DNA of 64,000 bases, taken from Pseudomonas sp. Bc-h (GTDB lineage Bacteria; Pseudomonadota; Gammaproteobacteria; Pseudomonadales; Pseudomonadaceae). Of this stretch, positions 46,758 to 55,191 are shown in pieces (within the stretch, counting starts at the first letter, position 1; each line of letters starts with the position of its first letter). The notes under the pieces were generated by a model that saw only the letters and a list, made by a program, of their open reading frames with translations, ran no database searches and was not told the origin of the DNA. The stretch is from contig NZ_MUIN01000012.1 in NCBI RefSeq assembly GCF_002080045.1, positions 385,557 through 449,556 of the forward strand. The letters are read 5' to 3'. The translations under genes and the position numbers were made by a program.

Positions 46758-47622
46758 CGACGTGCTCCTGGGCCAACGCCAGCGGGATGACGACATAGAA
46801 TGTCGAGCCGATGCCCGGCTGGCTCTCCACGCCCACGCGTCCACCCAGCAACGCGGCGAAACGTTTGCACAACGAAAGGCCCAGGCCGGTACCGCGCAAC
46901 CGTTTCTGGAGCGGGGAATCGACTTGAGAGAAGTCCTCGAACAAGGCTGCGTGCATTTCTTGAGGAATGCCGATGCCCGTATCGCTGACGGCAAAACGGA
47001 TTTCCTGCTCGCCCGCAAGGCTCGCCGACACCCTGACCTCACCGCGCTGGGTGAATTTCAGGGAGTTGGAGATGAAATTACGCAGGATCTGCGCCAGCTT
47101 CTTGTCGTCCGTATAAAGCCTTGGCAGGCCAACGGGCGCCTCGAAAATCAGGTCCACGGCCGAGGTGTCGACGATTGGCCGGAACATGCCGCGCAGGGCC
47201 GAAAACAGATCCAGCATGTCGAACCAGGCCGGCGAAATGCTGATGCGTCCGGCCTCGATCTTGGCCAGGTCAAGCAGGTCATCGACCATGTCGCTCAGCT
47301 CGCGCGCCGCCGTGCTGACGAACGCCACCTGCTTGTGTTGCTCCGGGCTGAGCGGGCCATCCAGCTCGTCGCTCAGCAGGCTGGCGATACTCAGGATCGA
47401 GCCCAGCGGCGTGCGGAACTCGTGGCTCATGTAGGACAGAAAGCGGCTCTTGAGATCGGACGCCTCACGCAACTGGTCGGCCTGCATGTCCAGCTCGGCA
47501 TACAGCGCCAGCACGCCCTGGTTGGTCTCCTCGAGTTCGGCGCGCAAGGCCGATGCCTCGTCGCGCAGCTGCCGAAGCTCGGCCGACTCATCAAGGCCGT
47601 CGTGAACGAGGTTGTCAGTCAT
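46747..47622 (-). CDS. Soluble sensor histidine kinase with N-terminal coiled coil
   Basis: The 291-residue protein consists of a predicted coiled coil (about residues 12-58, heptad Leu/Ala pattern), HisKA with His67 in YMSHEFRTPLG, and HATPase with NSLKFT, SDTGIGIP and GTGLGLSLCKR. There is no membrane span or sensor domain, so the input is probably a partner protein. The gene start overlaps the phosphatase gene by 8 bp and its end overlaps the hybrid gene by 11 bp. In B. subtilis, RsbT released from the stressosome switches on a phosphatase; here a kinase could be the regulated target. Confidence 0.92.
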
Positions 47623-48628
47623 CGAGCGTCTCCAGAGCGATTACCAGCACCGTTACATCATCCCTGCCTCGGCAATAATCGCGGTGCAGAACCGCCGCGA
47701 TGACCGCCGGATGTCTAAACATCAGCCCGGGATAGTCGCGTAGATTCCAGCGCGATTGCAGGCCGTCGCTGTACATGATCAACAGTTGCCCGGTGCAATG
47801 AGCGTAGTCGACCGCCGGAATCTTCCGGTACTGCAGGCCAACGATCCCGGGATGGGACGCCAGACCGCGATTCTTGTCCTCACTGATCAGCGTCGCGCCG
47901 ATGTTGCCGATGCCGATGAAGCTCAATCCGTCACGCGCACTGTCGAAACGCGCCAATGCCACCGCCCCGCCGCGTGTACCGCGCATGTCGTGGTGGATCT
48001 CGTCCAGCAACACTGTCGGATCGGCAAACGGTTCGCGATTGAAGGCAGTGGCGCCGGCTTTCGCGGCGCTTTCAGCCTCCGGGCCATGCCCCAGCCCGTC
48101 GATCATCAGAATACTGACCTGCTGCCCCTTGATCGCCAGCGCCCAGGCATCGCCGCACGCCGGGTCGTCATGCAGGGAATGCTGGGTGATGCCCAGGCGC
48201 AAATCCTTCACGGCAGCGGTTCGGGGGTAGAACCGCGTCAACACCACCGAGCCCCGCGCGTCGCTGTGCACATCGAACACCTGGGCCTGGCGCAGCATCG
48301 AGCCCAAGCCGATCCCCTGGGTGCCACGGGTGGAAAAACCGTCGGTCATGCAGTCATGCACATCGAAACCCTGACCCCGATCGATGGCGATGACTTCAAG
48401 GCCCGCAACGGCACCGGGCAGTACTCGCAGGTGCAACTCGCCGTTGCTGGCGTGCTTGAGGATATTGCTCGCCACCTCGGTGACGACCAGCGCCACGCGA
48501 CCGCAATCGGTGGCGTCAAACCCAAGTTCCTCAGCAACTCTCTGGGCGGTGCGCCGTGCGTATCCCACCTGACTGATGTCCTCGATGGGCAACACTTGCG
48601 TCAGGCTGCTGTGCAGTCTCAGGTCCAT
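47615..48628 (-). CDS. RsbX-like PP2C phosphatase with N-terminal HATPase (anti-sigma kinase-like) domain
   Basis: The 337-residue protein has two parts. Residues 1-135 are a second RsbT/RsbW-type ATPase (VVTEVASNILKHA, IDRGQGFDV, GTQGIGLGSML). Residues 140-337 are a SpoIIE/PP2C phosphatase with metal-binding MIDGLGHGPEA, GNIGATLIS, YSDGLQSRW and GRDDVTVLV. In Bacillus, RsbX resets the stressosome by dephosphorylating RsbR and RsbS, and is a phosphatase alone. The gene overlaps rsbT-like by 10 bp. Confidence 0.9.
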   Translation of the reverse strand: MDLRLHSSLTQVLPIEDISQVGYARRTAQRVAEELGFDATDCGRVALVVTEVASNILKHASNGELHLRVLPGAVAGLEVIAIDRGQGFDVHDCMTDGFSTRGTQGIGLGSMLRQAQVFDVHSDARGSVVLTRFYPRTAAVKDLRLGITQHSLHDDPACGDAWALAIKGQQVSILMIDGLGHGPEAESAAKAGATAFNREPFADPTVLLDEIHHDMRGTRGGAVALARFDSARDGLSFIGIGNIGATLISEDKNRGLASHPGIVGLQYRKIPAVDYAHCTGQLLIMYSDGLQSRWNLRDYPGLMFRHPAVIAAVLHRDYCRGRDDVTVLVIALETLDD

Positions 48629-49023
48629 TTGCAGATCGTCACTCGAGTGCCTGCGCCAGGCGCGGTGTCCAGTTCGAAGTCATCGACCAGTCGCTTGGCA
48701 CCGGTCAAGCCAAGACCCAGACCGCCGCCGGAGGTCCAGCCATCGGTCATCGCCAACTTCAGATCCGGAATGCCCGGCCCCTCGTCGCGGAACGTCAGAC
48801 GCAACCCGGTGCGCGCGCCGTCTTCGACGATCTGCCAGTCCATGTCGCCGCCACCGCCGTAGACCATGGTGTTGCGCGCCAGCTCGCTGACTGCCGTCAC
48901 CAGCTTGGTCAGGTCGATCAGACGCATGCCGCATTCCTGCGCCAGCTTGCGCGCCGTCTGCCGCGCCAGCACCACATCCTGTTCTATATGAATGCCTTGG
49001 GTGCCGCTGCTGCGCACGTTCAT
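48619..49023 (-). CDS. rsbT: RsbT-like switch serine/threonine kinase
   Basis: The 134-residue GHKL ATPase has VSELARNTMVYGGGG (N box), FRDEGPGIPD (G1) and GGGLGLGLTGAKRL (G2), the classic RsbT layout. RsbT phosphorylates RsbR and RsbS on stress and is then released from the stressosome to activate a downstream partner. The ATG overlaps the rsbS-like stop by four bases (ATGA). Confidence 0.93.
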   Translation of the reverse strand: MNVRSSGTQGIHIEQDVVLARQTARKLAQECGMRLIDLTKLVTAVSELARNTMVYGGGGDMDWQIVEDGARTGLRLTFRDEGPGIPDLKLAMTDGWTSGGGLGLGLTGAKRLVDDFELDTAPGAGTRVTICKWT

Positions 49024-49382
49024 TGCGAATACGCTCGTTCGCGCAACAGCTTCATGCCACGCTCGACGTTCAGCGCAGTGCTGACGCCCGGCAAGGTCAT
49101 GCCCAGCTCCACAAGGGTAATCGCGACCGCAGGCTGCATGCCGACCAGCACGGTCTCGGCATCCATGATGCGCGACAGACCGGAAATCATGCCGATCATG
49201 CGGCCGATGAAGGAATCGACCATGTCCAGCGCCGAAATGTCGATCAGCACACCGCGTGCGGACGTTCGGCTGATGCGCTCGGACAGGTCGTCCTGCAGCG
49301 TCAGCGCCAGTTGGTCGTGCATGTCCACTTGAATGGTGACCAGCAGAAAGTCGCCCATTTGCAGGATTGGAATGCGCTCCAT
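49020..49382 (-). CDS. rsbS: RsbS-like STAS-domain antagonist
   Basis: The 120-residue single STAS domain starts ERIPILQMGDFLLVTIQ. The phosphorylated residue matching Ser59 of B. subtilis RsbS is Ser57 in MVDSFIGRMIG, a near-identical motif. RsbS holds RsbT in the stressosome core until phosphorylated. It lies 4 bp after the rsbR-like gene and overlaps rsbT by 4 bp. Confidence 0.94.
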   Translation of the reverse strand: MERIPILQMGDFLLVTIQVDMHDQLALTLQDDLSERISRTSARGVLIDISALDMVDSFIGRMIGMISGLSRIMDAETVLVGMQPAVAITLVELGMTLPGVSTALNVERGMKLLRERAYSQ

Positions 49383-49386
49383 GGGC

Positions 49387-50241
49387 TTATACCGCGGCCT
49401 TGGTGACGGTGACGCCCAGACGACGCAGCGCCATGGCCAGCGCGTCGGCCAGATTGGCCTTGGTCACCACACCTTGCAGGTCCAGCCCCAGGTGCACGAT
49501 GGTCTGTGCGATCTGCGGACGCACGCCGCTGATGATGCAGTCAGCACCCATCAGGCGAATGGCCGTCACGGTCTTGAGCAGGTGTTGCGCCACCAGCGTG
49601 TCCACGGTCGGCACACCGGTGATGTCGATGATGGCGATTTCCGAGCCGGTGTCGACGATGCGTTGCAGCAAAGACTCCATCACCACTTGAGTGCGCTGAG
49701 AATCCAGTGTGCCGATCATTGGCAATGCCAGCACGCCATCCCACAGTTTAACCACCGGGGTGGAGAGCTCAAGCAGCTCCTCTTGCTGGCGCTTGATCAC
49801 TGCCTCGCGGGACTTCTGAAAGGTGCGGATGGTGTGCATGCCCAGCGCGTCGAGGGTCTGGGAGATTTCCCAGAGCTGCTCGGCCAGCAGCGCTGGCTGG
49901 TCGGCGTATTCTTGCTGCAGCAAGGTGAAGAGCGGGCCCTTGAGGGCGAAGATGAACTGAGCCGTCTGTTGCGAATCCTGACCGGCAAGGGCGCGCTGAT
50001 GAGACAGCCTTTCCAGAAACTGTCGAACCTCGTCCCATTCAGCAGCGTTGATGCTCGGCGAACCACCCTTTTCCAGCACCGAAGTCAGCAGCCGCAGGAA
50101 ATCTGAAGTCTGCTGTGCAAGATCTTCGGCTTTGAGATTACGGGTTGCACCACTGGCTTCGAGATCGGCGAGCCAGCGGGCAGAGAGTTGGGCCTCGGAA
50201 CGTTTGACAGAATTCACGGTGGTTTGCTGCAGTGCTGCCAT
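49387..50241 (-). CDS. RsbR-type co-antagonist (RsbRD N-terminal domain plus STAS)
   Basis: The 284-residue protein has an alpha-helical N-terminal sensor of the RsbRD type (about residues 15-150) and a C-terminal STAS domain. The STAS domain carries DITGVPTVDTLVAQHLL with the usual phospho-Thr region. RsbR proteins form the stressosome shell and pick up the signal through the N-terminal domain. ATG at 50241 is fixed by CAGGAG upstream and by similarity of MAALQQ onward. It is the first gene of the RsbRST-X-kinase operon. No heme or flavin ligand motif was recognised in the sensor. Confidence 0.92.
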   Translation of the reverse strand: MAALQQTTVNSVKRSEAQLSARWLADLEASGATRNLKAEDLAQQTSDFLRLLTSVLEKGGSPSINAAEWDEVRQFLERLSHQRALAGQDSQQTAQFIFALKGPLFTLLQQEYADQPALLAEQLWEISQTLDALGMHTIRTFQKSREAVIKRQQEELLELSTPVVKLWDGVLALPMIGTLDSQRTQVVMESLLQRIVDTGSEIAIIDITGVPTVDTLVAQHLLKTVTAIRLMGADCIISGVRPQIAQTIVHLGLDLQGVVTKANLADALAMALRRLGVTVTKAAV

Positions 50242-50361
50242 GAGGGTGGGCTCCTGAGATTTGCACGCCTGGTTATCGGGGAAAGCCCCTGGAAACGCAC
50301 AGACGCGCGAGAAGTAGTCAGGCACAGATCCCGAATTTTCAGAATCGTTTCCTAACTTCCT

Positions 50362-50383
50362 AAATACAAAGCGCTTTTTATTT
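50362..50383. promoter_or_regulatory. Near-perfect 22-bp dyad upstream of the stressosome operon
   Basis: AAATACAAAGC and its partner GCTTTTTATTT match at all but one base pair around a central GC (core AAAGCGCTTT). It lies about 120 bp before the rsbR-like start in an AT-rich stretch of an otherwise GC-rich region. It could be an operator; a terminator hairpin is the alternative. Confidence 0.45.
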
Positions 50384-50500
50384 GCGATCAGGGCGAAGGG
50401 AATACTCCCGGCACCCGGTTGATGTCAAGGTAACATCGCCGAGCATAAATGGTTCCGTTGGGAGTGTAGATAATTAATCGCCCGCCGAGGGATGGATGCA

Positions 50501-50776
50501 TCACGCTCTGTACGGCACCGCCAGGGACGAGGGCAGTGATCCAAACGGGGTGACGCAGGTGCGAAGGTCATAGCGCAACTCGGCCACCAGCTCAGCCACT
50601 GCCCGGGTGGTGGTCAGATCACTGATGGGCAGATTCTCCACCAGCATCGCCACGTTGCCGGTGGCCTGATCATAGATCTTCACCATCAACCCTCCGCTGG
50701 GCATGAGCGTGCATTCACACGCCAGCGGCTGAAAGCTGCATTCCAGGGTCCTGCGCAGTTCCGGGGTAAACAGCAT
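50501..50776 (-). CDS. DUF1652 small protein
   Basis: The 91-residue protein belongs to a Pseudomonas-specific small family. Typical segments are ELRRTLECSFQPLACECT near the start and VKIYDQATGNVAMLVENLP. No function is known. ATG at 50776 follows GGAGGTGGCAAG; a longer frame upstream does not match the family. It ends 259 bp before the stressosome operon start, on the same strand. Confidence 0.8.
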   Translation of the reverse strand: MLFTPELRRTLECSFQPLACECTLMPSGGLMVKIYDQATGNVAMLVENLPISDLTTTRAVAELVAELRYDLRTCVTPFGSLPSSLAVPYRA

Positions 50777-50917
50777 CTTGCCACCTCCGTGTTGATTCAA
50801 GGCCGGGCCATCTTTTGCCCACCTGCTTATCCGCCGTACTCCAGGCCGATGATTGAGTGTAGTCACAGCCCTGCCTGCGCTATTGGAAGTTTGGTTCAGC
50901 TGTGCGGTCGATCACAT

Positions 50918-51472
50918 TCAAAACGCCATGTCGGTGGTTTGCGCATAGATCGAAAACGCCCCCAGCAGAAACCAAAACACGCTGAACAGCCATGGCGTGC
51001 GCATGGAAAACATCAGTGATTTGCGATAGCCCTTCTCACTCGACTCGTGCTCGGAGAACAGCGGCGAATCGTCGTAGGCCAGGCCCATGGCAGGCTGGCT
51101 GTGCAGCAACTGGCTCTGCTTGAAATGCCAGTGGTCGATGATTTCGTACGCCGCGCGGATGCCGGGCCAGGCGTGCATGGAGCTGATCAAGCCGAGCAAG
51201 GTCAGGAACGGCGGAACCACCAGGGTGAACAGCTTGCCCCACTCCGGATTGACATTGGCCATGGACGAAGCGAACGCGATCACCAGAAACGACTGAGCGG
51301 ACAGATAGGCGTTGGTGCGGTTGGACAGGATCGCGGTCTCGTACTGGATCTCCTTGCGGTAGAAATCCAGTCGGTCCTTCGGCGAGCCAAACAGCAACGC
51401 GTCCGCGGTCTGCGCATCTGACACGGACGTGCTGCTGGTAATGATGGTGGATGATGCGGGGTCAGACTCCAA
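50918..51472 (-). CDS. Predicted inner-membrane protein, unknown
   Basis: The 184-residue protein has an N-terminal soluble helix (SPKDRLDFYRKEIQYE), two close membrane spans at about residues 58-70 and 82-96, and a third near the C-terminus (LFSVFWFLLGAFSIYA). A conserved-looking WPGIRAAYEIIDHWH follows span 2. The layout recalls small helical sensors of the SLATT kind, but no family is claimed. The start is TTG at 51472 with GAGGA at proper distance; no ATG is available. Confidence 0.6.
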   Translation of the reverse strand: MESDPASSTIITSSTSVSDAQTADALLFGSPKDRLDFYRKEIQYETAILSNRTNAYLSAQSFLVIAFASSMANVNPEWGKLFTLVVPPFLTLLGLISSMHAWPGIRAAYEIIDHWHFKQSQLLHSQPAMGLAYDDSPLFSEHESSEKGYRKSLMFSMRTPWLFSVFWFLLGAFSIYAQTTDMAF

Positions 51473-51551
51473 AACCGGGTGTCCTCAAATAGCGCGATAA
51501 AAAGCCGAAGACAAGGCACGCGCCCTGCTCCGGCAACCTGACGACACTGCG

Positions 51552-51770
51552 CTAGCGCAGGTCGTCAGAAAGCGGTGTTGGCTCGTCAGCGGGAGGCACT
51601 TCTTCGGACGGTGGTTCGTTCCAGTCCTCAGGGCGCTGCTCTTTCTGTTCCTCGCGCTTGTGCTCCTGATAATCCTCGTCATCGAGCGCGTCCGGATCCA
51701 GATCGGCCTCCGCAGGAGAAGACGGCGTGACGGGCGGGACACTGTCGGGGATTGCGGGATCGACTGGCAT
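51552..51770 (-). CDS. Small acidic, proline-rich protein, unknown
   Basis: The 72-residue protein is rich in Pro, Glu and Asp (DPDALDDEDYQEHKREEQKE in the middle) and is probably disordered. The ATG at 51770 has AGAGGT upstream, though very close; a GTG two codons earlier is possible. It lies 79 bp upstream of the membrane protein gene. It could be a real small protein or a chance frame. Confidence 0.45.
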   Translation of the reverse strand: MPVDPAIPDSVPPVTPSSPAEADLDPDALDDEDYQEHKREEQKEQRPEDWNEPPSEEVPPADEPTPLSDDLR

Positions 51771-51883
51771 AGGCACCTCTGTTCGACATCGCCCACGGGT
51801 AGCAGGCAGTTACAGCTTCGAAAGACGAAGCTGTCAGGGGTGCCGAGAATTGGACCAGCGGTCGATTCTCGGTGCTTCAAGCG

Positions 51884-53005
51884 CTATTTCAGTTTGCCGG
51901 TAGCCCGCGACATACAACGTACGCGACGTTCTTCGACCCGCTGCGCGAACCAGGCGGTGGTCAGCTTGCGGGTGATTTTCGGGCTTTCCAGCACGATGCC
52001 CGGCAGGATTGCGCGCGGCAATGCTTTGCCCGCAGCCTTGTCGGCCAGGGCGAACACCTGCTTATAAAGGTCGGTGTCTTCGAACTCGAACGTTTCGCCC
52101 TTTTCCAGTTGGCTGCGAATGGTCGTGTTACGCATGCCCAACTGCTGATGCAGGCTGCGCACCGCGAGTTCTGTCTGCCCAAGCGATGGTCCGAAGCCGT
52201 AGCTGATCAAATCGCCATCCAGCGCCAGACGTTTGCCTGAGAGCCGCGACACGGCACTCTGAAAAGCGGCGTTACGGCTGGCGTACCAACCGGCGTTGAA
52301 GTCGGCGAAACGATAGATCGGTTTGTCGTAGCTCACCGGATAGCCGAGCAAGTGCGCGATGCCGAAGTACATCCCGCCGCGACGGCTGAACACCTCGTGG
52401 CGGATGGAGCCTTCAACAGGATAGGGATAATCCCGGGCCTGGCGCTCGGCGAATTCGATGCTGACCTGCATGGGGCCTGCAGTGTGCACTGGGTTGAAAT
52501 TGCCGAATAGCGTGCGGCCCAACGGCACCATGCCGATAAAGTCATCGAAGATTGCGCTCAGATCCTTCTCGGTTCGCGCTGCGCTCAGTCGCTCGTTGTA
52601 GGTCTTGCCGGAGGGCGAGCGAATGTCCAGCGCGCTGCGCACCAGCAGATTGGGTATATGTGCCTTACTGGCGCGACGATCGATTTCGTCCTGCGCGATC
52701 TTGCCCATGCCGGGCACTGCGGGGTCAACCTGATAATTGGACTCCTGCTCGGTAACGGCCAGCACAGAGCACAGATTTTCTACGGTGGAGTCGATCTTCT
52801 GCGTCTCGAACGCGGTGTAGATGTCGGTGGCCCAGCCCTGGCGATCGGCGACATTGGCAGGCAACAGTCGCACAATTTCACTGCGCACCACCTCAGGCGC
52901 GGGAGGGGGCGTCTGGCTGCGTTGCGAGCTACAACCGGCGAGAAACGCCAGCAGCATCACGCCGAGTGCCGTTCTGCTGGGGCGAGTGAATCCGTTGGCG
53001 GGCAT
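51884..53005 (-). CDS. DUF1615 family lipoprotein
   Basis: The 373-residue protein has a lipoprotein signal (hydrophobic ALGVMLLAFLAGC with lipobox LAGC). The mature part includes TEQESNYQVDPAVPGMG and NPVHTAGPMQVSIEFAE. This resembles the Glu-containing core of lytic transglycosylase-like folds, but the family is recorded only as DUF1615. An outer-membrane-attached envelope protein is likely. ATG at 53005 follows GAGGACTC; an in-frame extension to 53068 is unlikely because it would precede the signal sequence. Confidence 0.8.
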   Translation of the reverse strand: MPANGFTRPSRTALGVMLLAFLAGCSSQRSQTPPPAPEVVRSEIVRLLPANVADRQGWATDIYTAFETQKIDSTVENLCSVLAVTEQESNYQVDPAVPGMGKIAQDEIDRRASKAHIPNLLVRSALDIRSPSGKTYNERLSAARTEKDLSAIFDDFIGMVPLGRTLFGNFNPVHTAGPMQVSIEFAERQARDYPYPVEGSIRHEVFSRRGGMYFGIAHLLGYPVSYDKPIYRFADFNAGWYASRNAAFQSAVSRLSGKRLALDGDLISYGFGPSLGQTELAVRSLHQQLGMRNTTIRSQLEKGETFEFEDTDLYKQVFALADKAAGKALPRAILPGIVLESPKITRKLTTAWFAQRVEERRVRCMSRATGKLK

Positions 53006-53071
53006 GAGTCCTCGATCTTCAAAAAGTGGGCTGCCGAAATGGACAGCAGACAAGGTCGAATGACTCATGCG

Positions 53072-54073
53072 TCAGGCACGCGCAACCACGACAGGCGTTC
53101 CGACGCCGAACTTGTTGCGGTATTCGCTGGGGGCCATTCCGGTGATTTTCCTGAAGGTCGCACGAAATGCTGCCGGGTCCTGATAGCCCACCGTCCAGGC
53201 AATATGATCGACGGTGCTGTTGGTGAATTCGAGCATTTCCCGGGCCTTGCCGACGCGCAGGTGCTGGCAATACTCTGTTGGTTTCAGACCGGTTGCTGCG
53301 CGAAAGCGCCGCAGAAAGGTTCGCTCTTCAAGCCCTGCGCACTGCGCCATCTCGGCCAGCGACACGTCCACCGCCCCAGTGCTTTGCAGCCAGTGCTGGA
53401 CCTTGAGCACTGACGCGTCGCCATGGCCAAGCACCGGAGCAAAATTGCTGCCGCATTGCTGAGCGCTGTCGCTGTGTTCGATCACCAGAAAACGCGCGGT
53501 GCTGGTGGCGATGCTCGGCCCCAGCAAGCGGTCGACCATGCGCAGCCCCAGTTCCGACCAGGCCATCAGCCCGGCCGTGGTGATGATGTCGCCATCGTCG
53601 ATGATCGGTTTGTCGGCGTGTACCTTGATCTTCGGGAAGCGCTCGCTCAGCGGCTTGGCCTGAGTCCAGTGCGTGGTGGCGGCGCGACCGTCGAGCAGGC
53701 CGGTCTGCCCCAGGACAAACGCACCCAGACACACGGTTCCGATCGTCGCCCCGGCGGCGTGCCTGGCCTGGACCCACCTGGACAATCCTTCCATGGCTTC
53801 GGTGTTCGGCAGCCCCAATAATGAAGGCGGGATCAACACCGCGACCAGCGGCCCGCTGTCACCGGCCGCAAAACTGTCGAACACCCGCTGAGGCTCGCAG
53901 CGCGAGTCGACCTGCCAGTGGCTGACGCGCAGGCGCGGCAGTTGCGCAGAACCGTGTTCGTCGGCCATGCGATTGGCGACTTCGAACAGGTCGGTCAATC
54001 CGTGGACCGCTGCCGTTTGTGCGCCCGGATAGATCAGCAGGCCTATCTCCGCCACTGGCCGTTCTACGCTCAT
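53072..54073 (-). CDS. GlxA-type AraC family transcriptional regulator
   Basis: The 333-residue protein has an N-terminal DJ-1/PfpI-like amidase fold (EIGLLIYPGAQTAAVHGLTD, nucleophile-elbow Cys in TVCLGAFVLG). Its C-terminal AraC double helix-turn-helix includes AQCAGLEERTFLRRFRAATG and VGYQDPAAFRATFRKITG. ATG at 54073 has GAGGG upstream. It is divergent from an isochorismatase-like gene across 104 bp, so it most likely controls that gene. Confidence 0.93.
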   Translation of the reverse strand: MSVERPVAEIGLLIYPGAQTAAVHGLTDLFEVANRMADEHGSAQLPRLRVSHWQVDSRCEPQRVFDSFAAGDSGPLVAVLIPPSLLGLPNTEAMEGLSRWVQARHAAGATIGTVCLGAFVLGQTGLLDGRAATTHWTQAKPLSERFPKIKVHADKPIIDDGDIITTAGLMAWSELGLRMVDRLLGPSIATSTARFLVIEHSDSAQQCGSNFAPVLGHGDASVLKVQHWLQSTGAVDVSLAEMAQCAGLEERTFLRRFRAATGLKPTEYCQHLRVGKAREMLEFTNSTVDHIAWTVGYQDPAAFRATFRKITGMAPSEYRNKFGVGTPVVVARA

Positions 54074-54177
54074 TGTCAGTTTTCCCTCGCTAAATGTCGG
54101 TGCAGCCAATCCTCCGATGTCAGCGCAGGTTCGATACTTCGTCCCACACCACGTACATCCCAGCAGAGGAAACAGAC

Positions 54178-54723
54178 ATGTCCAAATCAGCGCTCATCGT
54201 AGTCGATATCCAGAACGACTACTTCCCCGGCGGCAAATGGCCTTTGGTCGGTGTCGACGCCGCCGCCGACAACGCCGCCCGCATCATTCAGGCCACCCGC
54301 GATTCAGGCGATCTGGTCGTACACATCCGGCATGAATTCACCAGCGAAGACGCACCGTTTTTTACGCCGAATTCCGAAGGTGCCAAGCTGCATCCGAAGG
54401 TGCTGAACAAAGCCGATGAGCCCGTAGTGCTCAAGCATTTCGTCAACTCGTTCCGCGAAACCGAGCTCAAGCAGATCCTCGATCAACACGGCATCGAGAA
54501 ATTGGTGGTGATCGGCGCCATGAGTCACATGTGCGTCGACGGCATCACCCGCGCGGCGGCGGACATGGGCTACAAGGTCAAAGTGATTCACGACGCCTGC
54601 GCCAGCCGCGATCTGGAATTCAACGGCACCACGGTTCCTGCAGCTCACGTACACGCGGCGTTCATGGCAGCGCTCGGCTTTGCCTACGCAGAAGTCATTT
54701 CGACCGAAGCATTGCTGGCCTGA
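54178..54723 (+). CDS. Cysteine hydrolase, isochorismatase-like family
   Basis: The 181-residue protein carries the catalytic triad of nicotinamidase/isochorismatase-fold hydrolases: Asp in VVDIQNDYF, Lys in VVLKHFVNSF and Cys in GAMSHMCVDGITRAA. The HMCVD motif points to amide or carbamoyl hydrolysis rather than true isochorismatase. The substrate is unknown. ATG at 54178 follows AGAGGAAAC. It is divergent from the GlxA-type regulator. Confidence 0.9.
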   Translation: MSKSALIVVDIQNDYFPGGKWPLVGVDAAADNAARIIQATRDSGDLVVHIRHEFTSEDAPFFTPNSEGAKLHPKVLNKADEPVVLKHFVNSFRETELKQILDQHGIEKLVVIGAMSHMCVDGITRAAADMGYKVKVIHDACASRDLEFNGTTVPAAHVHAAFMAALGFAYAEVISTEALLA

Positions 54724-54730
54724 CTTGACT

Positions 54731-54796
54731 ATGCAGCACGGCTTGCCGGCGATGGCGGATTCAGAACCGCTGCCGCTGGCAAGCCGGGCTGCTACG
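54731..54796. repeat. REPIN (family A)
   Basis: ATGCAGCACGGCTTGCCGGC at the left and GCCGCTGGCAAGCCGGGCTGCTAC at the right form an inverted pair. It starts 8 bp after the cysteine hydrolase stop codon, where it could protect the mRNA 3' end. Confidence 0.75.
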
Positions 54797-54884
54797 GCGC
54801 CTTGCCCTCAATGCCCCCACACCAAAACCTCACCACGATCAACGGCACTTGATTCGCAATCAGGCAAGAGTACGATTGCCCGAT

Positions 54885-54907
54885 GTTGTACGATGACGTA
54901 TAACAAC
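54885..54907 (+). promoter_or_regulatory. Possible GntR-type dyad upstream of the symporter operon
   Basis: GTTGT (54885-54889) and ACAAC (54903-54907) are inverted around ACGATGACGTATA. Its first 11 bases share the word GTTGTAYGATG with 37137. A regulator gene is not adjacent. Pattern only. Confidence 0.3.
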
Positions 54908-55191
54908 CGCTTCGTATTGAGCTGCCTTTCAACGCTAATCACGAGCCTCTAATAAAAATGATCAGACACACACGCCCCCGCCTTGCACCCCCCATTCAAC
55001 CGGCTCTTCCCGGCGAATCATCCATAAGTAGTTATTCCAAGCGCACGCAATAGCGCCCACCTTGGCATTTCCGCTTGCGAATCATCTATGCCCGACTGAG
55101 TGAAGTTGTCTGATAACAGACACGCACTGTTCGGCACACCCACGCTCGATCAACCATTTCGCGCACCCTGTTTCCAGGGGACGGAGAGAAC

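Larger units (their letters stand above)
54724..55191. other. 468-bp intergenic region before the symporter gene
   Basis: It contains a family A REPIN at its left end, a possible GntR-type dyad (54885-54907) and an AT-rich stretch around 54890-54980 that may hold the promoter. No small gene or RNA was recognised. A sigma-54-like word at 55062 has wrong spacing. Confidence 0.6.

Noticed and set aside
55062-55078. Sigma-54-like TTGGCATTTCCGCTTGC upstream of the symporter gene
   Set aside because: The spacing between GG and GC is one base too long for a sigma-54 promoter, which tolerates little variation.
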